A DNA stretch of 64,000 nt. Origin: Paraplanobispora takensis. GTDB taxonomy: Bacteria > Actinomycetota > Actinomycetes > Streptosporangiales > Streptosporangiaceae. The translations under genes were made by a program, and so were the position numbers. Where the stretch lies: contig NZ_BOOK01000008.1 of the NCBI RefSeq assembly GCF_016863195.1, forward strand, positions 1 to 64,000, in the 5' to 3' direction. The notes beneath the pieces were generated by a model. The model saw only the letters and a program-made list of their open reading frames with translations. It was not told the DNA's origin and made no database searches. Below are positions 34,373-43,027 of the stretch, in pieces (position 1 is the first letter of the stretch; the number at the start of each line of letters is the position of its first letter).

Positions 34373-35506
34373 GTGAATGGACATTCCGTGGTCTCTGCCA
34401 AAAGAGTGATTTCCCGCGTTGTGTACGGCTCCCGCTACGATCGCGTGCCCTGGGGGCAGCGGATCTACGTCCGCCCGGGCGAGCGCCTCGCCCGCGAGAT
34501 GCAGTGGCGCATGAGACTGCGCCGGACCCGGGTCATCACCCTGGAGGAATTTCAGAAGCAGATGGAGCTGGGGGAGATCGAGGAGTTCATCACCTGTCAC
34601 CTGTGCGGTGACACCCGCCAGCAGCCGCTGTTCCGGCCCACCGGGGGCAAGGGCAAGAAGATCAGCTGGAGCTACCGGGTGGTGCGCTGCCCGGCGTGCG
34701 GCTTCCTGTACCGCAACCCGAACATCCGGCCCGAGCGCCTGGGCGACCTGTACGCCAAGAACTACAGCGGCTTCCTGACCGGGAACTACGCGGCCGGCCG
34801 CCAGCGCCGCTACCGGCTGACCATGGACGCCTTCAGCCCGGTCTTCGACCAGGGGCACGACGGCGACGGGGACCGCCGGCTGCTGGACTTCGGGTGCGGG
34901 TCGGGGCTGTTCCTGGAACTGGCCGAGCAGCGGGGGTTCGACGCGGTCGGCATCGACCTGTCGCCCGACTCGGTGGCCGAGGCCAACCGGCGGCTCACCC
35001 GGGCCCGGGCCTACTACGGCGTCCCCGAGGACGTGCCGGAGATCGCCGGGGGCGGCTTCGACGTGATCACCCTCTGGTCGGTGCTGGCCCACCTGCCCCG
35101 GCCGATCCAGGACTTCCGCACCTTCCGCGGCCTGCTGGGACCGGGCGGGGTGCTGCTGATCCTGACGGTCAACGCCGCCTCCCTGCAGCTCAAGGCCTAC
35201 GGCAGCAAGTGGAACGGGTTCACCAGGAACCACCTGATGTTCTACTCGGCCGAGACGATGCCGGCGCTGCTGCGCCGTACCGGGTTCGCCGGAGTGGCCT
35301 TCGCGCCCTTCTACGGCGACACGGTGGAGGCGGGCACCACCAGGCTGCCCGAGACGATGCGGCGGCGGCTGCGCCGCAACGTCGAGCTCGCCGACGGCGG
35401 GAACATGCTGCGCGCACTGGCCTTCGCCGACGAGGAGGCGATCGAGAAGTGGGGCGGGGGCATGAAGGTCCGCCGCCTGACCGGCGTGTCCGAGCCCGTC
35501 GGCTGA
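34373..35506 (+). CDS. SAM methyltransferase with N-terminal zinc ribbon, 377 aa
   Basis: Residues 1-65 are basic. A zinc ribbon follows, with ITCHLCGDTRQQPLF and VVRCPACGFLYRNP giving two CxxC knuckles at about residues 75-115. Then comes a class I methyltransferase: RLLDFGCGSGLFLELAEQRG (motif I), DAVGIDLSPDSVAEANRR and FDVITLWSVLAHLPRP. This ribbon-methyltransferase arrangement is typical of enzymes acting on sugar nucleotides or polysaccharide ends. GTG 34373 follows GGGAGA by 7 bases. Confidence 0.82.
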   Translation: MNGHSVVSAKRVISRVVYGSRYDRVPWGQRIYVRPGERLAREMQWRMRLRRTRVITLEEFQKQMELGEIEEFITCHLCGDTRQQPLFRPTGGKGKKISWSYRVVRCPACGFLYRNPNIRPERLGDLYAKNYSGFLTGNYAAGRQRRYRLTMDAFSPVFDQGHDGDGDRRLLDFGCGSGLFLELAEQRGFDAVGIDLSPDSVAEANRRLTRARAYYGVPEDVPEIAGGGFDVITLWSVLAHLPRPIQDFRTFRGLLGPGGVLLILTVNAASLQLKAYGSKWNGFTRNHLMFYSAETMPALLRRTGFAGVAFAPFYGDTVEAGTTRLPETMRRRLRRNVELADGGNMLRALAFADEEAIEKWGGGMKVRRLTGVSEPVG

Positions 35507-35560
35507 TCCGGGTCCGCCGGGTCTCACGCCACTGTGATCCGGCAGACCGGGACCGCCGGG

Positions 35561-36322
35561 TCACAGCAGCGTGAGACCGCCGTCCACCGCCAGGACCTGG
35601 CCGGTGACGTAGCCCGCCTCGGCCGACAGCAGGAAGGTGACCACGCTCGCCACCTCCCAGGCGGTGCCCTGGCGGCCCATCGGGATCATCACCCGGTCCC
35701 GGTGCTCCCAGAGCTTGGCCGCGTCCCGTCCGAGGGGCGTGTCGATCAGGCCGGGGGCGACCAGGTTGGCCCTGATCCCCAGGCCCGCGCCCTCCAGCGC
35801 GACATGCTTGGCCAGCCCGACCAGTCCCGCCTTGGAGGCGTCGTAGGCCGGGATCAGGCTGCCGGGGCGCAGCCCGGCCACCGAGCCGATGAAGACGATC
35901 GACGCGCCCGCCTGGAGCAGCGGCAGCGCGCCCTTGCAGATCAGGAAGTGGCCGCGCAGGTTGACCGCGAACACCCGGTCCCAGTCGTCCGCGCCGGTCC
36001 CGGCCAGGGCGAGCCCGGCGCCGATCGCGGCGTTGAGCACGATCCCGTCCACGGCGCCCACCCGGCCGGCCAGCGCCTCGCAGGCGTCGCCGTCGGCGAG
36101 GTCCACGGCGACCACCTCGGCCCGCCCGCCCTCGCGGGTGATCCACTCGGCGGTCTCGGCGGCCGACTTGTCGTCCACGTCGGCGCAGACCACCGCGGCG
36201 CCCTGCCTCGCGGCCTCGACCGCGATCGCTCTGCCGTTGCCGGGCGGCGCGTCCGGCTCGGAGGAGGGGCGGGTCCCCGCGCCCACGACGAGCACACGTT
36301 TACCTACCAAGCGATCGTTCAC
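35561..36322 (-). CDS. Short-chain dehydrogenase with an insert in its nucleotide loop, 253 aa
   Basis: The SDR catalytic residues are Ser in FIGSVAGLRP and Tyr/Lys in PAYDASKAGLVGLAKH, and the fold ends with GYVTGQVLAVDGG. The Gly-rich nucleotide loop is unusual: after VLVVGAG a segment TRPSSEPDAPPG precedes NGRAIAVEAA, so the TGxxxGxG motif is split by about nine residues. GTG 36322 is the probable start. It faces the CMD-family gene with only 31 bases between starts. Confidence 0.8.
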   Translation of the reverse strand: MNDRLVGKRVLVVGAGTRPSSEPDAPPGNGRAIAVEAARQGAAVVCADVDDKSAAETAEWITREGGRAEVVAVDLADGDACEALAGRVGAVDGIVLNAAIGAGLALAGTGADDWDRVFAVNLRGHFLICKGALPLLQAGASIVFIGSVAGLRPGSLIPAYDASKAGLVGLAKHVALEGAGLGIRANLVAPGLIDTPLGRDAAKLWEHRDRVMIPMGRQGTAWEVASVVTFLLSAEAGYVTGQVLAVDGGLTLL

Positions 36323-36353
36323 AACGGTGATCGTAGTAAGTAACCTCTGGTCC
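36323..36353. promoter_or_regulatory. Compact divergent promoter region
   Basis: Only 31 bases separate the GTG starts at 36322 (minus) and 36354 (plus). taacct at 36341-36346 lies 7 bases before GTG 36354, the spacing expected of a leaderless transcript. Neither side has a ribosome site, so both genes may be read from leaderless mRNAs. Confidence 0.5.
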
Positions 36354-36869
36354 GTGAATCCCCGAGTCGAGCCGCTGCCGCCCGAGCAGTGGGACCCGTT
36401 CCTCACCCGCGTGGTCGAGGGGACCGGGCCCTACCACGTCTTCACCACCCTGGCCCGCCATCCCGCCCTGTTCCAGGCGTGGATCGGCTTCGGCGCCGCG
36501 CTGCTGTACGGCACGCTGTCCGCCAGGGACCGCGAGCTGGCGATCCTGCGCACCGCGCACCACCGCGGCAGCGCCTATGAGTGGGCCCAGCACGTACGGC
36601 TGGCGCGCGAGGCGGGCCTGACCGACGCCGAGATCGAGGCCGTCCGGACGAGGGGGGAGTGGAGCCCCGCCGACCGGCTGGTCCTCGACGTCGCCGACGA
36701 GCTCCACGCGCGCGGCGACCTCGCCGACGCCACCTGGGAGGCGTTGTGCGCCCGCTACGACGAGCCCGGCCGGATCGAGCTCGTCATGCTCGTGGCCCAC
36801 TACGACATGCTCGCCGTCGTCCTGAACACCCTGCGCGTGCCCCTGGAGGAGCCGGGCCCGGCCCCGTGA
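36354..36869 (+). CDS. Carboxymuconolactone decarboxylase family protein, 171 aa
   Basis: This helical AhpD-like/CMD protein has the conserved segment ARDRELAILRTAHHRGSAYE followed by WAQHVRLAREAGLTDAEIEA. The redox CxxC of AhpD is absent and replaced by HHRGSAYEW, as in many CMD members without peroxidase activity. It ends ELVMLVAHYDMLAVVLNTL. GTG 36354 appears leaderless. Confidence 0.85.
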   Translation: MNPRVEPLPPEQWDPFLTRVVEGTGPYHVFTTLARHPALFQAWIGFGAALLYGTLSARDRELAILRTAHHRGSAYEWAQHVRLAREAGLTDAEIEAVRTRGEWSPADRLVLDVADELHARGDLADATWEALCARYDEPGRIELVMLVAHYDMLAVVLNTLRVPLEEPGPAP

Positions 36870-36893
36870 CCCCGCCGTTCCCGCCGGTCAGGG

Positions 36894-37724
36894 TCAGCGC
36901 GGCGCGTCCTGCAGCATCCTGAGCATCCGCAGCGCGTCGTGGGACGGGGAGCCCGGGTCGGTGGTGTACAGCACCACCCGCTGGTCCAGGTCGGGGACGT
37001 GCAGCACCTGGCACCACACCTCGATCATGCCGATCAGCGGGTGGTGCATCTGCTTGCGCCGGTCGCGCTGGACCTCCACGTCGTGCGCCGCCCACATCCG
37101 CCCGAACTCCGGGCTGGCGGCCAGCATCTCCGTCACCAGCTCGCCGATCGACGGGTCGCCGGGATAGCGCGCGGCGGCGGCGCGCAGGTCGGCGACCGCG
37201 ACCCGGGCGAAGCCGCCCCGCGCCGGCTCGCACAATCCCATGCGCAGGTCGGAGGAGCCGAAGATCCCGCGGATCATGTTGAGGTCCTGCGGGGCGGCGT
37301 CGTCCAGGCTGTGCAGCATGCCCGCCAGCCGGTTCCAGGCGAGGACGTCGTACTTGGCGTCGAGCACGTAGGCGGGCGTGTCCCCCAGCGACTGCAGCAG
37401 GTTCAGCACCCCCGCCGGCACCTCCCGGGACGGTCCGCCGCCGGGCGCCGGGGCCTCCCCGGCCAGGTGGAACAGGTGCGCGCGCTCGTCGCCGGTCAGC
37501 ATCAGCGCGCGGGCCAGCGCGCCCAGCACCTGACGGGACGGGCGGGGACCGCGGGCCTGCTCCAGCCGGATGTAGTAGTCGATCGACATGCCCGCGAGCT
37601 GGGCCACCTCCTGGCGGCGCAGACCCGGGGTGCGCCGGGGCCCGGCCTCGGGCAGCCCGGCCTCGCGCGGGGTCAGGCGGGCGCGGCGGTTGCGGAGGAA
37701 CTCGGCGAGCTCGCTGCGGTTCAT
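36894..37724 (-). CDS. Helix-turn-helix regulator with MmyB-like ligand domain, 276 aa
   Basis: Residues 1-75 form an XRE-type helix-turn-helix (GLRRQEVAQLAGMSIDYYIR then LEQARGPRPSRQVLGALARA). Residues 110-270 match the MmyB-like PAS/fatty-acid-binding domain (YVLDAKYDVLAWNRLAG; then DPSIGELVTEMLAASPEF and MIEVWCQVLHVPDLDQRVVL). This family usually controls a divergently oriented SDR gene, and one starts 102 bases away at 37827. A GGAGG overlaps the ATG closely. Confidence 0.9.
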   Translation of the reverse strand: MNRSELAEFLRNRRARLTPREAGLPEAGPRRTPGLRRQEVAQLAGMSIDYYIRLEQARGPRPSRQVLGALARALMLTGDERAHLFHLAGEAPAPGGGPSREVPAGVLNLLQSLGDTPAYVLDAKYDVLAWNRLAGMLHSLDDAAPQDLNMIRGIFGSSDLRMGLCEPARGGFARVAVADLRAAAARYPGDPSIGELVTEMLAASPEFGRMWAAHDVEVQRDRRKQMHHPLIGMIEVWCQVLHVPDLDQRVVLYTTDPGSPSHDALRMLRMLQDAPR

Positions 37725-37826
37725 GCCTCCAGCATGGCCGCTCGCGGGCCGCCGTGGGTGGTACCGCCGATCCCAGCCTCCCCGGGTCTCTCCCGCTCCG
37801 GCCGGACCCCCGGCACGGTGGGACGC

Positions 37827-38534
37827 ATGATCGCTCTCATCACGGGTGCCAACAAGGGCATCGGATACCAGACCGCCAGGCTCCTCGCCGAGAAGGGCGC
37901 GACCGTTCTGATCGGGGCCAGGGACGCCGGGCGCGGGCAGCGGGCGGCCGGGGAGCTCGAGGTCCGGTCCGTCCAGCTCGACGTGACCTCCGCCGAGTCC
38001 GTCGCCTCCGCCGCCAAGTGGATCGAGGAGGAGTACGGCGTGCTCGACGTCCTCGTCAACAACGCCGGGATCATGGTCTCGGAGGACGACCCGGCGGCGC
38101 CCAGCGCGACCCCGGTGGACGCGCTGCGCGCCACCTACGAGACCAACGTCTTCGGCGTGGTCGCCGTCACCAACGCGCTGCTGCCGCTGCTGCGCCGCTC
38201 GGCGGCGGGCCGGATCGTCAACGTCTCCAGCGGCCTGGCCTCGCTGACCCGCATGACCGACCCGCAGGACGAGTTCTGGGCCGCCAACTACCTGGCCTAC
38301 AACTCCTCCAAGGCGGCGCTGAACATGATCACCGTGTCCTACGCCAAGGAGCTGGCCGGCACCGCCGTCAAGGTCAACGCCGCCGACCCCGGCTACTGCG
38401 CGACCGACATCAACGGCCACAGCGGCCCCCGCGACCCCGAGCAGGGCGCGGCGGTCGCCGTACGGCTGGCGCTGCTGGACGCCGACGGCCCGACCGGCGG
38501 CTTCTTCGAGGACGCCGGCACCTCCCCCTGGTGA
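37827..38534 (+). CDS. Short-chain dehydrogenase/reductase, 235 aa
   Basis: Classical SDR signatures are complete: ITGANKGIGYQTARLLAEKG at residues 5-24, NNAGI in LVNNAGIMVSEDD, Ser in IVNVSSGLASL, and Tyr/Lys in YLAYNSSKAALNM. The product likely reduces a carbonyl with NADPH (carbonyl-reductase-like). It is divergent from, and probably regulated by, the MmyB-type regulator at 37724. Confidence 0.9.
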   Translation: MIALITGANKGIGYQTARLLAEKGATVLIGARDAGRGQRAAGELEVRSVQLDVTSAESVASAAKWIEEEYGVLDVLVNNAGIMVSEDDPAAPSATPVDALRATYETNVFGVVAVTNALLPLLRRSAAGRIVNVSSGLASLTRMTDPQDEFWAANYLAYNSSKAALNMITVSYAKELAGTAVKVNAADPGYCATDINGHSGPRDPEQGAAVAVRLALLDADGPTGGFFEDAGTSPW

Positions 38535-38559
38535 CGGGTGCCCGCCGGAGGTGAGGACG

Positions 38560-38587
38560 GGGACGGCCGGCCTTCGCCGGCCGTCCC
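38560..38587. terminator. 12-bp stem with CTTC loop, convergent terminator
   Basis: gggacggccggc (38560-38571) and gccggccgtccc (38576-38587) form a perfect stem with a tetraloop, between the SDR gene stop and the convergent gene stop at 38632. Confidence 0.65.
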
Positions 38588-38631
38588 GGTCCGTGCCGTC
38601 GCGGCGGGCCCTGCCGCCCCGGGCGGAGGGC

Positions 38632-39519
38632 TCAGCCCTGCTTCAGCAGCTGGGGAGCGTTGTCGATCAGCCAGGTCTCACCGGCCCGCTGACTCACGGG
38701 GAACCCGGTGGTGAAGCCCCACGACGCCGGTTGCACTCCCAGCGCGGTCAGGATGCTGGGCACCAGCTTCATGTCGGGCGCCGAGGGCAGGTTGAAGTAC
38801 CACCGGAGCTCCTCGGCGATGTGGTTCTGGCGGATGCCCGGGTCGAGTCTCTGATCTGCGAGAGGACGGCCGATCTCGTCTCTCAGGAACTTGAGGCTCA
38901 TGATCTCTCCGATCGACAGCCACTCCCTCCTGAGACGTTCGTAGGTCTCGGCGGCCTCCTTCATCCGCTGGTCGAAATCCTGCTGGTTCAGGGTTCCCTT
39001 GTTGTCCTTGTTCTGCCGCATGAGCGTGAGGGCCTGGGAGTCGAGCGACGGGTAGGTGACCTCAGCGAAGATCGAGATCTGGCCCGGCCAGTTGGCCTTG
39101 GCGAAGATGTGGTCCACGCTCTGGGACGCGGTCAGGTCCACCCAGGCGATCTCCCTGCCGCTCTTCTCCGCGAGCACCAGGTCCGGCCGGGTGCCGCCAT
39201 GAGTGATCTGCGGGGTGACGGTGTATCCGTCGGGCACTCTGTGGGCGAAACCCGACCGCTGGTCGCTGACGAACGTCTCGATCACGTAGCCGAAGCAGGC
39301 GGCCATGCACATGACGGGCTTGCCCTGCAGGAACTCGGCCCACATCTCGCCCCACCTGCGGGTGTAGCCGTTCAGGCCGGTCAGCGGCCCGAGACTCGGT
39401 ACGGAGACGGCGTGCAGGTAGGCATTCTGGGTCGCCCTGTCGACCTCCTCGAAGAACGCCTTCGCCAGTCTGCTGGTGTCCGGGTTGTTCCTGTCGTACC
39501 AAGCGTTCTCGACGGCCAT
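38632..39519 (-). CDS. Uncharacterised protein with PD-(D/E)xK nuclease-like core, 295 aa
   Basis: ATG 39519 follows GAGGAGG. Around residues 108-145 the pattern HGGTRPDLVLAEKSGREIAW, VDLTASQSVDHIFAKANW matches the core of PD-(D/E)xK-like domains: RPD with Asp113, then a strand carrying Asp128, and Lys141. This form (RPDxxL...DxT...H) is common in toxin and effector modules of secretion-linked polymorphic or contractile systems. The usual (D/E)xK Lys is replaced by Thr130. No secretion, VgrG-like or immunity gene adjoins, and no signal peptide is present. Function unproven. Confidence 0.5.
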   Translation of the reverse strand: MAVENAWYDRNNPDTSRLAKAFFEEVDRATQNAYLHAVSVPSLGPLTGLNGYTRRWGEMWAEFLQGKPVMCMAACFGYVIETFVSDQRSGFAHRVPDGYTVTPQITHGGTRPDLVLAEKSGREIAWVDLTASQSVDHIFAKANWPGQISIFAEVTYPSLDSQALTLMRQNKDNKGTLNQQDFDQRMKEAAETYERLRREWLSIGEIMSLKFLRDEIGRPLADQRLDPGIRQNHIAEELRWYFNLPSAPDMKLVPSILTALGVQPASWGFTTGFPVSQRAGETWLIDNAPQLLKQG

Positions 39520-39716
39520 TGCCGACCTCCTCGTCGTCGCGGCGACCCGGGCTTCAGTGAACAACGCCCTTCCCCGCCTGGCCACCGGCCGGTTCATTAC
39601 GGTCCCGGTCCTCTCATCACGGCCTATGCAGGGGTGATTTACGTCTCGTGCCGATTAGACGGCGGCATCGGGGAAGACGGGGAGGGAGGGCCGTGACCGA
39701 TTGAACGGATGGTGTG

Positions 39717-41141
39717 ATGGGCCAGCAGGTCGACAAGGATCGTTACTCCGAGGCGGAGTTCGCCCGTTTCGGGGAGCGGCTGGGGGAACAGCTCACCGAG
39801 CTTCACGAGCTGCTGGCCCGGCCCGGGTTCGGGACGGGGCCTGCGACGATCGGGGCCGAGGTGGAGCTGTTCCTCACCACTCCCGACGGGCACCCGCTCC
39901 CGCGCAACCGGGAGGTGTGCGACGTCGCCGGCGACGACCGGCTCACTCTCGAGCTCGGCCGGTTCAACCTGGAGGCCAACCTGACCCCTCTGCCGCTGGC
40001 GGGCAGGCCCTTCACCGCCATGGAGCGGGAGGTGCACGAGGTCATCGCCAAGGTGGACGCCGCGGCGGCGGCCGAGGGCGGCCAGGTGGTGGCCATCGGC
40101 ATCCTGCCCACGCTCAGCGAGCTGGACTTCAGCCACGAGACGATGAGCGACGAGAGCCGCTACCGGGCGTTGAGCCGGGGCATGCGGCGGCTGCGGGTCG
40201 AGCCGTACCGGGTGCGCATCCACGGGGCGGAGAAGCTGGAGCTGGAGGTCAAGGGCGTGATCCTGGAGAGCGCCAACACCTCCTGGCAGGTCCACCTGCG
40301 CACGGCCCCCGGCGACTTCGCCCGCGTCTACAACGCCGCCCAGCTGGCCACCGGGCCGGTCCTCGCGGTCAGCGGCAACTCCCCGACGTTCATGGGCAGG
40401 CGGTTGTGGGAGGAGACCAGGATCGCGCTGTTCGAGGAGTCGGCCGACGACCGCGACCTGGAGCGGCTCGGGCGCAGGGACCGGCGGGTGGCCTTCGGGT
40501 CGGGCTGGGTGGAGAGCGCCGAGGACCTGTTCGCGGCGTGCGTGCGCGACTACGAGCCGATCCTGCCGATGACCTCCGAGGACCCGGGGGAGGACGGGCG
40601 GGCGCCGGCCCTGGCCGAGCTCCGGCTCCACCAGGGCACGGTCTGGCAGTGGAACCGGCCGGTCTACGATCCGGCGGACGGGGGTCACCTGCGCGTGGAG
40701 ATGCGGGCGCTGCCCGCCGGGCCGACCGCCGCCGACATGGTGGCCAACTCCGCCTTCCTGCTCGGCCTCACCTCGGCCCTGGCCGTCGAGCCGGTCGAGG
40801 AGTTCCCGTTCTCCTCCGCCTACCGCAACTTCTACCGGGCGGCGATCGACGGCCTGGACGCCTCGCTGTGCTGGCCGGGCCTGCAGGAGGACAGGCCAGC
40901 CGCCGAGCTGGCGCTGGAGCTGCTCCCGGTGGCCCGGGCCGGTCTCGACCGGGTCGGGGTGGACCCCGGGGAGTCCGAGCGGATGCTGGGGATCATCCGG
41001 GAGCGGGTGACGCGGCGCCGTACCGGGTCGATCTGGCAGCGGGAGACGCTGGCCGCGACGGACGGCGACGCGGCCCGGATGGTGACGCGCTACAGGGAGC
41101 TGGCGCTGAGCGGGGAGCCGGTGCACACCTGGCCCCGGTGA
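39717..41141 (+). CDS. Glutamate-cysteine ligase-like (GCS2 family) protein, 474 aa
   Basis: The N-terminal part carries TIGAEVELFLTTPDGHPLPR and LELGRFNLEANLTPLPLAG, the metal/ATP-binding acidic pattern of the GCS2 carboxylate-amine ligase family, followed by SNxxW-like ANTSWQVHLRTAPGDFARVY and GNSPTFMGRRLW. ATG 39717 or the GTG just before it may start translation; no strong ribosome site is seen. The family includes EgtA and YbdK-type ligases that join glutamate to an amine; the acceptor here is unknown. Confidence 0.8.
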   Translation: MGQQVDKDRYSEAEFARFGERLGEQLTELHELLARPGFGTGPATIGAEVELFLTTPDGHPLPRNREVCDVAGDDRLTLELGRFNLEANLTPLPLAGRPFTAMEREVHEVIAKVDAAAAAEGGQVVAIGILPTLSELDFSHETMSDESRYRALSRGMRRLRVEPYRVRIHGAEKLELEVKGVILESANTSWQVHLRTAPGDFARVYNAAQLATGPVLAVSGNSPTFMGRRLWEETRIALFEESADDRDLERLGRRDRRVAFGSGWVESAEDLFAACVRDYEPILPMTSEDPGEDGRAPALAELRLHQGTVWQWNRPVYDPADGGHLRVEMRALPAGPTAADMVANSAFLLGLTSALAVEPVEEFPFSSAYRNFYRAAIDGLDASLCWPGLQEDRPAAELALELLPVARAGLDRVGVDPGESERMLGIIRERVTRRRTGSIWQRETLAATDGDAARMVTRYRELALSGEPVHTWPR

Positions 41142-41247
41142 TCGGCCCCGGTGATCGGTCCCGCTGATCGGAAAGGAGACGATCACGGCATACTCATGAA
41201 CTCCACACCATGATCCGCCAGACTGGTGAAAACGGGGAAGGAGTTCC

Positions 41248-42285
41248 ATGAGTGGTATGAAGGCCGTGCCTGCGGGGCCGTTCCAGCTCAGGAGGGGCGG
41301 GGGCCCGCCTCCCGGGATCGCCGTGCTGGAGCGCGAGCTCGACCGCGTGCCGCTGAGCACCGTGCTGGCCAAGGCCAACCGGGTCACCGTCAGGAAGGGC
41401 GCGGAGGGGACGGGGGCGTTCGGCTCGATGAGGCCCCGCCCGGCCGACTGGTACACCTTCGACGCCGCCGACAACGCCGTCACCGACTGGTACCCGCAGG
41501 GGCTGACCAGCGCCGCCGACGCGGGCGTGTCCGGCGGCGTGTTCGTGGTGAGCTGGTACTTCAAGCCCGTGGGCGCCGCCGAACGGGGGGTCCGCCTGTC
41601 CTTCATGAACACCGCGACGCTGCGCTACCGGCACGTCCTGCTCGTGGACGTCCGCCCGGACGGGAACATCGTCCCGATCAACATCCACGCCGGAGGCGTG
41701 GCCTGGTACGGGGACCTGCTCTACGTCGCCGACACCGCGCGGGGGCTGCGGGTCTTCGACGTCCGGCACATCTACGAGGTGAACGGCGAGGACGGCGCCG
41801 CCATCGGCAGGCGCGACGGGGTGTACAACGCCTTCGGCTACCGCTACGTGATGCCGCAGACCGGTTCCTGGAACACGACGACCGGCACCGCCCGCTTCTC
41901 CTTCGCCTCCGTCGACCGTACGGCCGAGCCCGACCTGCTGGTCTCCGGGGAGTACGTCGACGACCCGACCGGGGTCGGGCGGGTGGCGCGCTGGCGGCTG
42001 GCGGCCGACGGCACCCTGGCGGCCGACGGCGAGGGCGTCGCCGCGGCCGCCGACGCCTACGCCATGCCCGTGCTCAAGATCCAGGGCGCCCTCTCCCACG
42101 GCCGCACCTGGTATCTGAGCCAGACCGCCGGATCGAGGGGCAACGGCACACTGGTGGTGGCCGGCGACGCCGTGACCCGGCGGCCGTACCCGGTCGGCCC
42201 CGAGGACCTCACCCGCGTGCGCGAACAGGTGTGGAGCGTGAGCGAGTTCCCCGGGCGCCGCGTGGTCTACGGCGTCCCCCTGTAG
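41248..42285 (+). CDS. Uncharacterised beta-propeller-like protein, 345 aa
   Basis: I do not recognise a named family. The protein has no signal peptide. Alternating strands with repeated patterns such as GVAWYGDLLYVADTARGLRV, VDVRPDGNIVPINIHAGGV and ALSHGRTWYLSQTAG suggest a propeller. The region PADWYTFDAADNAVTDWYPQ opens the conserved-looking part. AAGGAG lies 4 bases before the ATG. It follows the GCS2-like gene by 106 bases. Confidence 0.6.
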   Translation: MSGMKAVPAGPFQLRRGGGPPPGIAVLERELDRVPLSTVLAKANRVTVRKGAEGTGAFGSMRPRPADWYTFDAADNAVTDWYPQGLTSAADAGVSGGVFVVSWYFKPVGAAERGVRLSFMNTATLRYRHVLLVDVRPDGNIVPINIHAGGVAWYGDLLYVADTARGLRVFDVRHIYEVNGEDGAAIGRRDGVYNAFGYRYVMPQTGSWNTTTGTARFSFASVDRTAEPDLLVSGEYVDDPTGVGRVARWRLAADGTLAADGEGVAAAADAYAMPVLKIQGALSHGRTWYLSQTAGSRGNGTLVVAGDAVTRRPYPVGPEDLTRVREQVWSVSEFPGRRVVYGVPL

Positions 42286-42352
42286 ACCCGCGGGCGCAGA
42301 CCCGTGACCCCGCAGACCCGCAGACCTGTGCCTCCGCAGAGCCCGGCGGCGC

Positions 42353-42994
42353 TCAGTGGATGGCGCCCCCGACCAGGCGCAGGTCGTCGTGGAGCAGGAC
42401 CGCGGCCGTCACGATCGCGGTCAGCGCCTCGGCGACCAGCTGCACCGGCATCGACGGCTCGCCGTGGTCCAGCACCTGCTGCGGGGCGTAGGGCACGTGC
42501 ACGAACCCGCCGCGGAGCTCGGGGAACTCCGTGGCGATCAGGTGCATGAGGCCGTAGAAGACGTGGTTGCACACGAACGTCCCCGCGGTGTGCGACACGC
42601 TCGCCGGGATCCCCGCCTTCCTGGCGGCGGCCACGCACGCCTTCACCGGGAGCGTGGCGAAGTAGGCGGACGGGCCGCCGGGGACGATCGGCTGGTCGAT
42701 CGGCTGGTTGCCCGCGTTGTCCGGGATGCGGGCGTCGTCCAGGTTGATCGCGACGCGCTCGACCGTGACGGCGTGCCGGCCGCCCGCCTGCCCGACGCAC
42801 ACGACCACCTCGGGCTCGTGCTCCAGGATCGCCTCGCGCAGGCGCTCCGTCGCCTCGCCGAAGACGCACGGCAGCTGTACGGCGTGCACCGTCAGCTGCA
42901 CCGGCGGCGCCTGCGCCACGAGCCGGACGGCCTCCCAGGACGGGTTGACGGTCGCGCCGTCGAACGGCTCGAAGCCGGTGAGCAGTGCCCTCAT
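42353..42994 (-). CDS. pcp: Pyroglutamyl-peptidase I, 213 aa
   Basis: This cytosolic cysteine peptidase (C15) removes N-terminal pyroglutamate. Family signatures: LLTGFEPFDGATVNPSWEA at the N-terminus, catalytic Glu in VERVAINLDDARIPDN, the active Cys in SHTAGTFVCNHVFYGLMH, and catalytic His in GGFVHVPYAPQQVLD. Length is typical. AAGGGGAG precedes the ATG, and the gene begins 33 bases after the EEP-family gene stop, so both are probably one transcript. Confidence 0.92.
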   Translation of the reverse strand: MRALLTGFEPFDGATVNPSWEAVRLVAQAPPVQLTVHAVQLPCVFGEATERLREAILEHEPEVVVCVGQAGGRHAVTVERVAINLDDARIPDNAGNQPIDQPIVPGGPSAYFATLPVKACVAAARKAGIPASVSHTAGTFVCNHVFYGLMHLIATEFPELRGGFVHVPYAPQQVLDHGEPSMPVQLVAEALTAIVTAAVLLHDDLRLVGGAIH

Positions 42995-43027
42995 CGCCGC
43001 TCCCCTTGGTTCGTCATAGGACGAACC

